A stretch of DNA of 60,000 bases, from assembly GCF_029227915.1 (NCBI RefSeq), contig NC_079875.1:10415001-10475000 (forward strand). Direction: 5' to 3'. Below the pieces are notes generated by a model. That model was not told the origin of the DNA and did no database searches. It worked only from the letters and a program-made list of their open reading frames with translations. Source of the DNA: Hydractinia symbiolongicarpus (lineage: Eukaryota; Cnidaria; Hydrozoa; Anthoathecata; Hydractiniidae). Position numbers and translations under genes: made by a program. Positions 1 through 55,004 of this stretch are shown in pieces (position 1 is the first letter of the stretch; the number at the start of each line of letters is the position of its first letter).

Positions 1-17
1 TGGAAGAAAATTCTTAC

Positions 18-42592
<42,575 letters not shown>

Positions 42593-42605
42593 ATTTCATT
42601 TTATA

Positions 42606-42610
42606 TCTAA
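42606..42610 (-). promoter_or_regulatory. Possible 3' splice site of a 5'UTR intron, with overlapping upstream ATG
   Basis: Read on the minus strand, GTGTTTTGTTTTAG ends at 42607 and is followed directly by ATATAAAATG. It looks like an acceptor 14 bases before the ADGRV1 start at 42592. If used, the mRNA would begin its second exon here and would include the out-of-frame ATG at 42599, seven bases before the chosen start. The site may be chance, since T-rich stretches are common here. Confidence 0.35.
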
Positions 42611-45249
42611 AACAAAACACATAGTTATACATGACAAGTTATATTAGCAACAAACAGTTTAGGAGCTTCTAAAAATATTCATACATTATTCATACGTCAT
42701 TTAATTATTATTCATACTTTATTCATAATATTACTTTGTATCGATTTATTAAACCTTTGTATCATTTGAGAATTTCTTTTTTCTATTATCAAAATTATAA
42801 AGTTTGTATAGAGTTTTTATATAACTTGTATAATTTCAAACTTATTTACACATTTTTTTCACAGTTTTATAATTTTTTGAAGTAGTTTATCACTGTACAT
42901 TTGATAATCGTTCAGCGTGAAACTGACAGTCATGTACTTTTAACTTATTTTTAAATACATTGATTTTTAATTTCAAACAGAGTGTGTAGTGAACTCTATG
43001 GTTTCTTCTACTAAACCAAGTTCATTTCATTATACAATTTTTTTTTTCACGCTATTATTACATAACTTTAAAAAAATAAGTTGGTTTTGTTACCAAGCTT
43101 ACCTTATACCAGAAATTAAAATTGTCTAGTAAGTAACTAGTTAGTAAAAGTTAATTTAAAACCTATAATTAAAGTTTAAAAATATCTTTTCCTCTCAACT
43201 CATACAAAGCATTCCTACATAGGTGGCCAAATTTATTCTATTATTTCTGCATTTCTACTATGTCTGCCTCTCTGGTATACCTGCCCTTGTAGCAAAATTT
43301 GAAAAGATAAACGTGTCTCTCCAATAATCCTATATGCGGAATTGCTAATTTCTATTCAGTCTCACCATATCTAGGTACTCCAATATGTGTGTAACATGCA
43401 GTGTAAGTTGCATTTTACAACAGCTTTGAATGCATAAGTTAGAATTTCCATTAAAGCTGTGCATTTCATTGCATGACACAGATTTTTGTTAAATTTGTGT
43501 TTTTATGCTCATCATAAGTCTGACTAAAACTGATTTTTTTTTTTTTTTTTCTTGATGAAAATAAAACCAACTTAAATTTAATTATTATTATTATTACTCA
43601 GTCATTCATTGCATCACTTTGACTAGCCTCCATTTTGCTTTCTTGGTGTCAATTATTCTTAGCTTTTAATACATCATTTTAATATATACCATTTTTTATC
43701 TTTTTACATTGACAGAACAGTTATTTTAAACTGACAAAACCATCTTGTATAAATATGTTTGAAATAAATTAAAAAATCCAACATTTTCAATATCCTTACC
43801 TCTCTGACAAACCTGCTTTCATTTTAAGGTTGAGACGCTAATTGCACAGTGGGAATAACAGAGTACATATATATTCCGTATCTGATTGAAAAAAACAAGA
43901 GAAACTGGTTTCCAATAAACCCATCCTCAATTAAGATAAACGTATTTCCTTTTTAAATGCTTTTTTTAAGTCAGTTGATCTGTATTACATTCTTTTTAAT
44001 AATTTGTGGTAGGCATTCACATTATCTTTTGTGGTAATTTTGTGATCATAAACTCTGGGCAGTTAATTTCCTAGAATAAGGCATATTCAGTATTTGATAG
44101 TTTGAATCTTGAAAATATCTTATTTCGTTCTAAAATTATCAAAACCTGACCTTATGAAGCTTATCAACAATCTATCTTTTTTTAAAATCAAAACATGATT
44201 GTATATATATAATGCAGCATTTTTTCTTAAAAACCATGAAAACATAATAACGAAGCTCACACAACATTGTTCTTCCTGCATAAGTTTTTGAACATGCAAG
44301 TATTTTTATTTTTTCACCTTGACAGCTAGTTATTTTTCCAATTCAAAACAAGAGAATTGTTTTACCCATATTTTTAGAAGGAGGCGATTTATTAACTTTT
44401 TTTTACAACAAAAAATTATTTATTACCTGCGTGCGTGATGCGACAATACACAAAAAATATGCTTGTCATAACACCCTCCTCCATTGTGTGTGACATTAAT
44501 TAAAGAATTCAGAATCACACACCTTGGCACCATAGAAACACTTTTTGGCATGCAAAGTGTTGCACGCCCAGCCTCGTTATTGACCAGACTGCCAAATAAG
44601 GATTGTATATATACATATATATATATATGTATATCACGTTTTTAAATTATGGTATAAAAAGGTGGAAAAGCGTCAGAGTAAATGGAACACTTTACTAGCT
44701 AAAAATACCTTCATGCACAAAGATTTGTTTTTTGAAATTATACCGCAGGTTATTCCTAAAGTTTCTGCCTGTCATGCAGTTGTTAGAGCCAGAAGGGTTA
44801 ACCAACGAAAATGTAAACAGTCAGGGAAATCCTTTTAATTAAGCTGTCTAGCTTAATTTGGAGATCTCCTAAAGTGCTGCTCGAATGTAACTTTACATGT
44901 ATGCGATAGTTATCACCTTCGCATGAGCTTTTGGTAGCGTTAGAGCGTTCGTTGTTATTGTTAACCTAATGTTAAATACATGAGCCACAAAGATTTAAGT
45001 ATCTATTGTTTATACTCACGAATGTTAATGTTAAACCATTCATTTATAAATGTTATGTTTTCTTTGATGCTCGTGTTTTACAAAAGCATGTGTGCAATTT
45101 TAATAACATAAAATATACATAACTCTCAAAAAATCGTGCACATGATTTTTTTATAAAAGTTAGCATTTCGACAAAAATTACAATTGCCCTCTGCGAAATG
45201 GAAACAAACGAAATAAAAACATTGTTTTAATGATCAGATGCTCCCCCTA

Positions 45250-45352
45250 AGAACAAAAAGTGGCGTTATTACTATTTTTAGATCGCATTTTAAAAACTTA
45301 GGAACAAAAACCAGTGATAAAAAGCTTTTTTAGATCAAATCGCAAAAACAAA
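45250..45352. repeat. Degenerate copies of the 53-bp minisatellite unit
   Basis: Contains TTTTTAGATCGCATTTTAAA and a later TTTTTTAGATCAAATCGCAA, separated by a segment like the unit at 35454-36010, in the opposite orientation. Confidence 0.5.
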
Positions 45353-46488
45353 ATGATCTCACAATGAGTGTTTAGATCTGTAAAAAACATCAAAAGTGTG
45401 ATTTTTAGATTTTTCCTTCTTCAGTATTGAAATTTAATTTGTTTTCCAAATCTTATCGTGAAGGGAAAAGTCCTGAAAGTAGGGTTTTTTAAAAAGTTAG
45501 CATTAGTTTTTTTTTAAATATTAGGGGTTATGTTTGTTCTTTTTTTTTATAAAATTATTTAATAGCCTTCGCGTTCTTTAACACATTTAAACAATAACAT
45601 GCATGTTATATGTGACAACAAAAGGATCCATCAAATCTTATTGTTATGACTCGTGCACGACGATAACAATAGAAAGCAATTAAGTTCGTGTGTAAACAAA
45701 ATATATGTGTACGTTCTTCATGTAGACATTAGTCGTTAAGCTTTGCGTACATGCAAAGTTACATGCAGGCGGTACTGTAAATAAGCTGTATCATACAGCT
45801 TAATTAGGTGACATACATCTAAATTAGGTGGTAGGAAAAGTTTTTCCCTGATTTCTCAAAAAATGTAAATTTTAGCAGAATCACTGCTGCAGCTCATTTA
45901 TCGTCAGTTTGACCACTACATTATAAAAAAAGAATGGTATTTCCAGCACCATCACCATCAAAAGATATGGAATAGAAACAACGGTTCATCGTAGTTAAGC
46001 TGTACTGCATCCTATAGTTAGAATCTATTGTCACGTGATATAGCCTATTTAAGCAGCCATTTTTAAAAACTTAAATTTAGTCGATCTATGGGGTGCTACA
46101 AAAAAACTAATGTATTGGAGACATTTATATGCAATATGGATTTATTCAGTTAGATAGATGCAGACAGTTTGCTGCTAAAATTCATGAATGTAGTGTAAGG
46201 CAAAATGCAGTTATTAGCATTTTTTGGTCACATGTTATAGCTGCTGAAAGTCAGCTGGATAAAAGGAGCTCTGAATGTTCTTTAAAATTAAAAAGGAATT
46301 GATGGCAAAATATATAATTGCAATAAGTAATAAGTACAGAACAACATTTCTTGTGCTTTTGTGTTTTTGTACAACACTTGGAATTACTTTCACCTGCTTT
46401 CTCAAAATATATTGCTCACAAAATGATTTTTCTTTTGAAAACTCTTTTGAAATTTTTAATTGCAGTAATTACATATAAAAATTTAGTT

Positions 46489-46664
46489 AGATCGTATTTT
46501 AAAAGTTTAAAAACGAAAAGCGGTGATAGAAATGTTTTTTTTAGATCGCATTTTAAAAATTAAAAACCGAATAGCGGCAACAGAAATGTTTTTTCAAATT
46601 GCATTTTGAAAGTTTAGAAACAAAAAGCGGCGGTAGAAATGTTTTTTAAGATCATATTTTAAAT
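46489..46664. repeat. Second locus of the 53-bp minisatellite unit, inverse orientation, about 3 copies
   Basis: Three consecutive units contain TAGATCG.ATTTTAAAA, AAAACGAAAAGCGG and TGATAGAAATGTTTTTT. The unit is the complement of the core array at 35454-36010 but more diverged. No TIRs like those at 35136 were seen here. Confidence 0.75.
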
Positions 46665-48717
46665 CAATACATTCTCTTGTATATATTATAAAACTTTGTG
46701 AAAGATTTTTATTATATAATTACTTCACGCTAATACTTAAGGAAATAGCTTATCAATACATTTACACAATGCATCTCTGCGTACGCAATGCAGATACAGA
46801 CAAAAATGGGATTGCGGACCATAGCTGGAAGTATGATCATGTTATTGAATGGGACAATAAAAAGATTATAGACCGAGAGTCTTGTTGGACAGAAAGAAAA
46901 GTGAAATAAGCCATAAATAGTGTAGGCAGAATTACTCACATCAATAGTATTTCCTATTACCTTCCAGAAATATGGTTACCGGCACTTCAGAAAGCGAACA
47001 TTTAGAAATCTTGCCATTTCAAATTTCTGTAACAAAAATGCATTGCAAAATGCTATGGACTCGCGGTTTTTGCAAAATCGCACCCAATCTCTCTAGTTCA
47101 TATAGCATGCAGTTCTGATGGTATAAGATTGGCGCTCCATTCCTAAAATCATCAAAAAGCAACACCACTGTGGGGCGGAGGGCAAGGATTTTGAGCGCAA
47201 AAATAATACCTGCAGGGGCAGGAGGTGAAGGACTGAAAGGGTTATTTAAGAAGATTTCCCTGACTGGTAAACATTCAAAAAGGTCTATAGCTAGCTATGT
47301 ATATATAGTTATTAGCCATCAATAACGTAGCGCGTATGGACGCTAAGAGGAGCTGGAAAGTTAAGGTCTAGGCTCAAACCTTAGCTTTAAAAAAGACACT
47401 ACAAACTAAGCATTGACAAATCTTGTTGAGCAGCCACCCCTTTTACAGTATAATAATCTTTGTACTAATCTGGTTAGTTAAACTGAAATTAATAATCTTG
47501 TGCTCCTACTTTACAATAAATGCTAGCTATTAAGTAAGCTAAAACAAGTGCATCTTTACTTTCCTGTTCGAGATTTCTCATTCCTTTCGTTTACCACCAT
47601 AACTGGCTACCATTTCCCAAACTCGGGTAAACAAAATGTTATTGGGGCGCTTTTTTGCCAAAAATTATCTGCAAATAAAAATATGAACACTAGTTATAAG
47701 GTTTAACGATCATTATTAAAAAAAATTTCAACTTAAAGATCGATACAAAATTATTGCTCCCACTGAGAAATCTGCTAAAGAAAAAATAATATGAATAAGC
47801 AATAACGATCGCTTTTAAAATATCGAATTTCGAAGTCACATATAAGAATTAAATCCATTAACGCGCACTATTCGATTAATGCGCCATTCAAATAACGCTG
47901 GTCGGGGGGAGGTTATATTTTTGTACCAGGTTAAATAAATTTATTATAACTTTTTCTATAAATATTTTTCTTAAAAATAAAGCAGCTAAAAATATATACA
48001 ATAAAATTCTTATCTTAAAAAGTTTTTAAATATTAAGTTGTGTACTAAAGAATAAAAAATAAATATCATTTATTATCCCGGTAACCAGTAAATGAACAAC
48101 AAGCAGCTGAAAGGCCATTGTTTAAAACCCTGGGAAACATACATAATAAAAAGAAGCCGTAAAAGGTTTCAGCAGTATCTATTTTGACCTAACACGGTTA
48201 TGTTTTTATACATTTTTTAACTAAGAATCATCGTATTTGAAACTATTTTCTGTCTGATTTGTCCAAAATGAAAGCCTGGAGTTAAATTTCTAGCTTAATT
48301 TAGAGACCTTTCTGTGGCACGGGCAGATGGGACCCTTAATCGCAGAATAACCTGCCAGTCAAAGCTGTTTTTTTAGTGTTAGCCAAAGTCAGGAGCTTAA
48401 AGAATCGGAAAGAAGGAGAGCCCTCGCCTATTTTACAGGTATAGCTTCAAAAAAGAAAAGCTTAGAAATTAATAAGCGTTTTAGCCATTCTGGAGGTCTA
48501 ACCATAGTCACCTTAAAGACAATTCGTCGTTTCTGAGAGCGCAAGTGGAAGGTTCGCACAGCGTGAGGAGGGTAAGGTGCAAAGGGTTATTAAAGTAAAA
48601 GAAACACATCATTCGCCAGGGTTAGGCACTGAAGAATTTTTTTCACTTCAAAAAAGGCTCAGAGATTCCACTGTTTCGTTTTATCTTTAAGGTAATGGGC
48701 AAGCCCATAGCCAAAAT

Positions 48718-48764
48718 TCACTACGGAAGTTTGAGGTATAAGCTTGCCCAATCTTCCGTAGTGA
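48718..48764. repeat. Inverted repeat, perfect 12-bp arms
   Basis: TCACTACGGAAG (48718-48729) and CTTCCGTAGTGA (48753-48764) flank a 23-base loop. GGGCAAGCCC and AAGCTTGCCC lie close by. It may be a MITE remnant. Confidence 0.55.
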
Positions 48765-49606
48765 GTAAGCAGGCCCGGCGAAGCAATTTTAAAAGTGGAG
48801 TGGCTATATTAATTCAGTATAAAAGGAGGCCCGCCGATAGTTGCGGCGAACGAAATAAGAAAATTTTTTAACTTTTGCCCCCCCTAGATTGGCTAAAACA
48901 TACTTCAAACTCCGAAATATTGCGCTTGAAATCCTTAACAAAAAACAGAATATTATATATAGAAATGCCATATTTTATGTCAGATATATTTTTAAAATAA
49001 GCAATAGTAACATCGAAGCAAAATAAAGATGATGCAGAGAAAGGCTATAGTATATGACAACTACCAGTCCTCCTTTGTAAATTTTCCGAATACTGTTGTC
49101 GTCCGATTTAGCAAATGCGATGGCAATTTTGATCAAGTCTAGTTTGTCAGTCCTATCTTTTTGGAAATTGAGAATGGAGATGGAATTGAAAGGAGCTGGA
49201 AGTATTGTTGATCTCATACGGAGCATGTGTATATATTGATCAATTAATAATTGATTAAAATCATGATAACCTTATAAAAAAACATTACGTCTTGGCAAAA
49301 AAAGTGTGTGTGGGTCCGCCGGGCCTAGTAAGTGAATTTGTTCAAAAATATAAAGAAGTAAAGTGGTCAAAGAGATGCATATTCTTTACTAGCAGTGAAA
49401 TTCATCCTTCTTTTCTCTTTTCTGAAACAACCTCCGAATTCAAATTATTTTTTTTCTTTTCTATTCGTTTTCTTAAGCGCAATCAATAACAATAATAATT
49501 TCAAGTTAATTTGTTGAAATGCTACCATCAACTTTCTTTTTTACATATACCTAGGGAAACAATTTTGCGAGAATTAATTTTCGATAAAATAATTTTTGAT
49601 TACGAA

Positions 49607-49650
49607 CCCGTGGATTTTTCCACAGGCTTACGACTAGTTTCTTTAAATTT
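49607..49650. repeat. CCCGTGGA hairpin repeat, copy 3 (inverse of copy 1)
   Basis: The hairpin CCCGTGGATTTTTCCACAGG is followed by CTTACGACTAGTTTCTTTAA. The complement matches 4500-4540 over about 40 bases with a few changes. Confidence 0.7.
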
Positions 49651-50197
49651 TGCGAATAGAGAGCTTTCCAATAATGGCAGGAAGTATTATTGATAAAAAA
49701 ACTCGTGAATCTTAATTCCCGCGGTATACTCAGTTTGATGCGGGACTGTAGACTAATAGCTGTTTTTAAGAATTTGAGCCTCATGTTGATTATAAAAAAC
49801 CTGTGGTTCAAGTTGTTTACCTATTAAATGCATCTGCAATAGCAGCCCTTCTGACGCCTCGCGGTTTTGATCACTTGATGCTTTTGTTCAACTTTTAAAA
49901 ATGGTTAACTTTTAGTGAACACCTGCAGGATCATCAAGAAAGAATCGATCGACAGCAAAAGCGAACAAAATAATCGGGAACTAAGTCCTGTCTATGTCAC
50001 AAGCTGGAAAAAAGTAAACCCAAAATTCGCAGCCAAAGATTGTCAAAGGCAGTGTTTACGAAAGAAGAAAAGTAAAGAAATATAACTACTATTCTTAATA
50101 AAATATATACAGTATATATACATGATAGATCATAAGTCAATTAACTCAGTTGCTATATGTTCATTCCCATCTCATCGTCACATTCTTGAAATTGATA

Positions 50198-50218
50198 TTA
50201 TCTGTCAGGTCCTCCTCT
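50198..50218 (-). CDS. KGD4: KGD4 last coding exon (six codons and stop)
   Basis: After the acceptor CTTTTCTTTTCAG the exon reads AGAGGAGGACCTGACAGATA then A: residues RGGPDR and a stop. Without it the conserved tail would be lost. Intron retention instead would add unrelated residues starting VSSLCC. Confidence 0.85.
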   Translation of the reverse strand, partial: RGGPDR

Positions 50219-53200
50219 CTGAAAAGAAAAGTTAAAAAGTTAAAAACAAAATTGTAAGATACACGTTGATTTAGTCTGTCATTTTTTTAACAGAATTTTA
50301 AGGCTAATTTTTAAAAGTGTTGTGCATGGATGCCACACGCCATATTTCAAGTTGCAGCACACAAACACAAGAAGAATCCTAGAGCATAATCAAGACGACT
50401 TCTTTTGTGATGTCAACACTATTGTGCAAACAAAAAAGCCCTAAAACATTACACATTAACTTTAAAGTTTTTATTTTCGCACAAATGTGTGTCCAGAAAT
50501 TTAATATCCGAATTTTTAGTCCAAACCTTTCCGAAGTTAATGTAACAACAAGCAGCATTAATCTTATAAATGTTTCTTCTTTCTTGATAAGCACAACATA
50601 AGGAACTCACCATAATGTATTCTATTTCCTCTTCTGAGATGACAGGTTTCCTATACCGCGGAGGAAGTACGTCTGTTATGAAGACTGTGCTACAATCTGT
50701 CTTTGTGTATGAAGTATCCTCTAACACATCATGTAAAAGTTGCGGCGAAGATGACGACGAAGGTGACGATGTTGGTATAGATGCAGCCTTTAATCTTTCC
50801 AAAGCTGCATCTGAAACGAAAGCATTACAGTTTTGAATAGGTCTGTTTACATTCAGGACAATGACGTTTGGAGGACAATGACGTTTGGAAGGCAATTTTG
50901 AGCAATCTATAAAGGTTCAACTTAAAACAAATTAGCAAAATTTATACTTCTGATGCTCCAAAGATATTTGTGATTAGTTTTAGCAATGTCAAAAGAGGTT
51001 GGATTTGGTTATTTGAAATTAGAATGATGCCAAATGTTGGGCTTCACAGTTTTATGGTCACATTTACATCTTGGTTATAACATGAAACTTTGCTTGAACA
51101 AGGACAACTTGGCAAACAGCTTATGAAAACTTTTTTCTTTATTATTGTCAAAAACGTCTCCCAATCAATCTACTAATTTAATTTGGTGCGCTTGCGTGAG
51201 TCTATTTTGCAGTTAGCCCTGACGTTTTCCACACACCAATGAGGAAATATGGTAACAGCTATCTTGAATGCGTTAAAAACTATGTGTTTTACAGTTGCCA
51301 TGTATTGAATGCAATACCACAGGTGTAAATGCACTCCACTGGTGAGTCCTCAACTACCCAAAAGAGTAGGACAAGCCATAATTAAGTGTAATTTTTTTTT
51401 TGCAGGCCACTTGAGAAAAGTGCCTTTTAATTGTTATTTACATGAAAACCACATTTAAATTTTGCAACAATTCACTAAAAAAAATTACCACATCATTTGG
51501 TAGATGGTTGGTGGCCTGATTTGAATTGCCTACATGGTATACATTTTTTATGCTTTTACCCTCTAGACATTAGCTAAAGTGATGATAACATTACTAGTAA
51601 AGTTAAAAGATGCTACTTTTTCAATGCTTCTTCTGCAAACACACCAAAGTTTGAAACACATGAAAAGGAAATGTTTGGCACTTATGTGTGTTTTCACATA
51701 TATAATTATTATGAAGTTGATAATATTATTTCTTTATAGTGCATTAAATTGAACAAGTAATGCAGTAAATTGCACCAAATTTATTGGGAAACGTTAGGAT
51801 TGAGTGGGTTATTGCAGAAAGTCAACACAGAATTACTTGATCAGGTCATCACAACTTAGCAATTTTGCTGCAACTCACCCACCTAGGTACTAGATTGGAG
51901 TGCTGTACTGACTAAATGCTGCTTTTTATTTGTTACCAGCATGCTGATAAGCTGCAAATGCCCCAATAAAAGGGCAAACTTGGGGGACTTTTAAAATAAA
52001 ACTTGCAAACAAGTCAATGTTATCTAACAAACCGTTCTGTCAAGTTCTAGGTCATCAGTAAAAGGCAAGCTATTATACATTATACATAATTATTGTGCAG
52101 TAGTTCCTATTTATAAAATCCCTGGAAGGTTCAAGTCTAAATTCAGATATATATGTAAACACTTCAGAAAGATAGGTATTTTTGGTTATGGTTTCAAATT
52201 GTCTCCCTGACTGTCATAGTTGCCTCCACCCTACCTCCCATGCCTTCTGGCAAAAGTTTCAACACATAATTTTTAAATGTCTAGACATTTTTATTATTTC
52301 TTTATATTTTTTGTTTTCTCCATATCATGAAAAAATTGTGCATTCAATTATATACTTGAAAACCAACCTTTCACAGCCAAAATTAAACCAAGCTACATTC
52401 AGTTGTCTAGGTCATACATGATCATGGAGTGAGTCCAGGTTTTCACAATTGGCAGTTCCACTGCTGGTATGTGGTTGTTTCCTGGTTGTTCCTGGTTATT
52501 CTCTGCTTGTTTGCTGGTGGCTTTTGACCTGAGGGAGGGTAAATATTACGCCCTTAATTTACAAAAAATAGAAGTAGAATTCAGCTGTACGTAAGCACAT
52601 ACTTCCATAATTGTGGAAGGTTAAATCCAAGTTACCAAGTGACCTAGACAATTTAATTAGGCCAAGTTGTATGTTTAAACTTATTTCAGTGTGCTTTATC
52701 AACTTCCTTACATTGGAAAATACGCTTTTCAGGCTACAGAAAGACTGTAGTGTCGTTCGATTCGTAATAATAATTGTATATTGTATTAAAAAGAAGTCCA
52801 AAAGTTCTTTCTCTCACACGACATAGCAGGCAATAAGTCAGTCCTGCCCACGGTTTTGTGAGGAGAGATGTTCTGTGAAGACTCCAACAATTTAGTCTCC
52901 TGTATGTTTTGCTCCATGTTAAACTGTGCCTGTGACAAGCATTTTTGAAGCATGTTATCGGCGACTTCTGCGATATAACCCTTTCAGTACCCGTTGTAAA
53001 AGGTTATTGATGTAAATTATTTACAAGAAAATTATTGTTTCCTTTTCAGGATTTAGTTATATTATTCACATACGATGCACTTGTTGGTATATAGTGTAAT
53101 TTTACAGCGTAATAATTTTCCTCAAAGGCGTAATAATTAATAAATTTTGCAGCTAATTGTTACGCTTAATAAATTGCGAAAAAGTGCGGGAGGCAGTTAG

Positions 53201-55004
53201 GAACTACAATTCTTTTTACTTTTAAAGATAGCCTTTACGAAATCACAACAAAGGAAATTTAGGTCGATTGCACTGGGCAAAAAAACAAAGATTTGTGGCA
53301 AATAATTACCCTCCCTCACTATACTTACTAAACAGGGTTTACTGTTTTGGTAAAGTGCACATTTGATCAGGTGTATAAGCTTACCTTTACAAAATTAAGA
53401 CTCTCAGCAACTCCTACTGTATGCCGTTCTTATTACGTGATAATCTAAACAAATGGTTCTTGGGGCAATCTGTCAACTCTGTGACACATAAATTTATGGT
53501 TTCCACAATAAGCCATAACTTGTAACAACTTTCCAAAATGCCAGTGAAAAAGGCGGGCGCTTGTACAGAGTCAAGCAAAAGAGAAATCGGCCCAAACGCA
53601 CTAGTTCCGTGATTTAAGTCTCAATTCCGTGTGGTGTTTTTGCTAATGTGACTTTCACTAGAATAAATTCTAAAGCCAATTTTGTGATTAAAACGGTTGT
53701 AATACTTGGTGATTTGTTTCAGATATAGCTAGTGGCTGCTTCAAACACAGCCATGTACCTTTTTCTATTGCTCAAAAATCAGAAGCTACAATAGAAAAAC
53801 TTGGTGAAGCGAATTAACAAAGAGGATCTGTGGTGGAGAGCAAACAGCAAATATGTTTAGAGTGATGATACTCCTTGGAAAACGATTTGCATGTCGTTAA
53901 AAGAGGGGGGAAGGTGTTTTTTGCTGTTAAGCGTGACGAAACCTTTTTGACGACAACCTCTCACTACATGATATAAACACATAGTGAATGCTTAAAGCAA
54001 GATTCACAGATTGAAATCACCTTGTACAACTGTCATTCAATGGCATGACAGTTGTACAAGCTTTAGGTAGCTAAGGTTTATATACTGAAATACTGGTGAA
54101 CTTATACCCCAGTTTTTGCTGATATTTACTTGATTAGGGTAAAGTGCCAACTGCATGCAGTATAGCTAGCTAGCTAGCTAAAAATATATTTTTTTTGTGT
54201 TGGAGCTGCTTTAAGAGGGTGCTGATAAGCTGCAAACACCAGCATTTATAACGGCGAGTTCGGGCGACTTTTAGAATTAAATTGGCGGTTGTCCTTTGAA
54301 ACCGCCTGCACTTTCTCAAAATGCAATTTCTTGTAACATATCATGCAAACGATAGTTGGAAGAAGGCGCTTGAAGAGAAAAGAGTTAATAAAGTTTATAT
54401 ATAAGTTATTTATCCGGTAAATCCTATCAAAAACAGTTCTTTCAAGAACTTCTCTACCACAGAGTAAGTTTATTTTAATTTTGATAGTTTTTTGAATCAT
54501 TAGTGTCTGTTTTTCATGTTATTTTCGGGCATTGTTCAGTTCTATGTGGGTTTTTTCAGGCAAATACTTGAATTTTTCTTCAAAACGCTGAACTTGCCCG
54601 AAAACACCCGCATTTACGGCATATGCAGCTTTATTGGCACTCTTGTGTTGCTTAAAGAGATGGAGTACGGTTAAAGCCATAAAAAGATATAGCTACTGAA
54701 TGGAGTTGTCATTTTTGCATCAGAGCCAAAATTTGTTTAGATAATCATGTACTAACTATCTACCAAGAAGGGTGATAGCTAGCACGCTATTTGTCACGCG
54801 TTATTTGGCTACAAAATACACAAAACTCATCTTGCTAGCTAGCTACTTACATCTGTCGGTGAGAGAAGGCCTTTGTGGAAACGAAATAAGTGGGGTCCGG
54901 TTAATAAATTTGTTGCCTATTGATATACCCCTGTATAATGCAGCGGTGAGGCTTGTGGTTATTGAATGTGGCTTGCATCCAAAAAGAACTGTCACGTTCG
55001 CCAT
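50198..55004 (-). CDS. KGD4: KGD4/MRPS36: 2-oxoglutarate dehydrogenase complex E3 adaptor
   Basis: Three exons: 54851-55004, 50611-50810 and 50198-50218. The phases are 1 then 0, all splice sites are GT..AG (donors GTAAGT and GTGAGT), and the total is 375 bp, coding for 124 residues. The start ATG sits in CACAAAATGG, a good context. The N-terminal part has CKPHS and RTPLISFPQR. The C-terminus reads LPPRYRKPVISEEEIEYIM + RGGPDR, the hallmark tail of the family (Y-R-K-x-[LVI]-S-x-E-E-[IM]-E-[YF]-I-x-R-G-G-P). The family, formerly called mitochondrial ribosomal protein S36, anchors dihydrolipoamide dehydrogenase to the E1-E2 core of the 2-oxoglutarate dehydrogenase complex. The middle is serine-rich and variable, as usual. 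Intron 1 is about 4 kb. Confidence 0.85.
50611..50810 (-). CDS. KGD4: KGD4 exon 2
   Basis: 200 bp, opened by the acceptor CTTTCGTTTCAG and closed by GTGAGT. It codes for AALERLKAAS, a serine-rich linker, and the conserved PPRYRKPVISEEEIEYIM helix. An ATG further upstream in the same frame lies in the intron and is not needed. Confidence 0.88.
51943..52006 (+). repeat. Dispersed repeat GCTGATAAGCTGCAAA, copy 1
   Basis: GCTGATAAGCTGCAAATGCC is followed by a segment with GGCAAACTTGGGGGACTTTT and AAAT-rich sequence. The same order is seen at 54220-54286. Confidence 0.6.
54021..54060. repeat. Perfect 16-bp hairpin, 8-base loop
   Basis: The arms CTTGTACAACTGTCAT (54021-54036) and ATGACAGTTGTACAAG (54045-54060) are exact complements around the loop TCAATGGC. 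It is intronic in KGD4. Confidence 0.75.
54220..54286 (+). repeat. Dispersed repeat GCTGATAAGCTGCAAA, copy 2
   Basis: GCTGATAAGCTGCAAACACC is followed by GGCGAGTTCGGGCGACTTTT. An inverse partial copy (AACTTGCCCGAAAACACCCG, then GCAGCTTTATT) lies at about 54583-54630, so the pair may be the two arms of one larger element. Confidence 0.55.
54851..55004 (-). CDS. KGD4: KGD4 exon 1 with start codon
   Basis: 51 codons plus one base, ending at the donor GTAAGT. It begins MANVTVLFGCKPHS and carries RTPLISFPQR, which corresponds to the family's KPHTPLI..P.R segment. The region between CKPHS and RTPLI looks like an insert or an extended targeting peptide (rich in S, T, L and R, no acidic residues), suited to mitochondrial import. 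Confidence 0.78.

Larger units (their letters stand above)
42607..50197. other. Intergenic region between ADGRV1 5' end and KGD4 3' end
   Basis: About 7.6 kb. The few open frames are short and show no recognisable domain. It should hold the ADGRV1 promoter and perhaps a non-coding first exon, but I cannot locate either. Repeats recognised inside it are listed separately. It also has T and A homopolymer runs and a TA-rich palindrome near 44605-44635. Confidence 0.6.
50811..54850. other. KGD4 intron 1 (4.0 kb)
   Basis: No coding exon is needed here, since exons 1 and 2 join in phase 1. The intron holds dispersed repeats (51943-52006, 54220-54286, 54583-54630), a perfect hairpin at 54021-54060 and a short TAGC run near 54168-54180. 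I see no other gene. Confidence 0.6.

Noticed and set aside
46275-46563. Two overlapping plus-strand frames with hydrophobic stretches
   Set aside because: They are short and run into the minisatellite units, with no start context or homology I recognise.
50811-50895. ATG start upstream of KGD4 exon 2 (frame beginning MPSKRHCPP)
   Set aside because: It reads through a clear acceptor (CTTTCGTTTCAG). The family's N-terminal RTPLI segment is found in the distant first exon instead.
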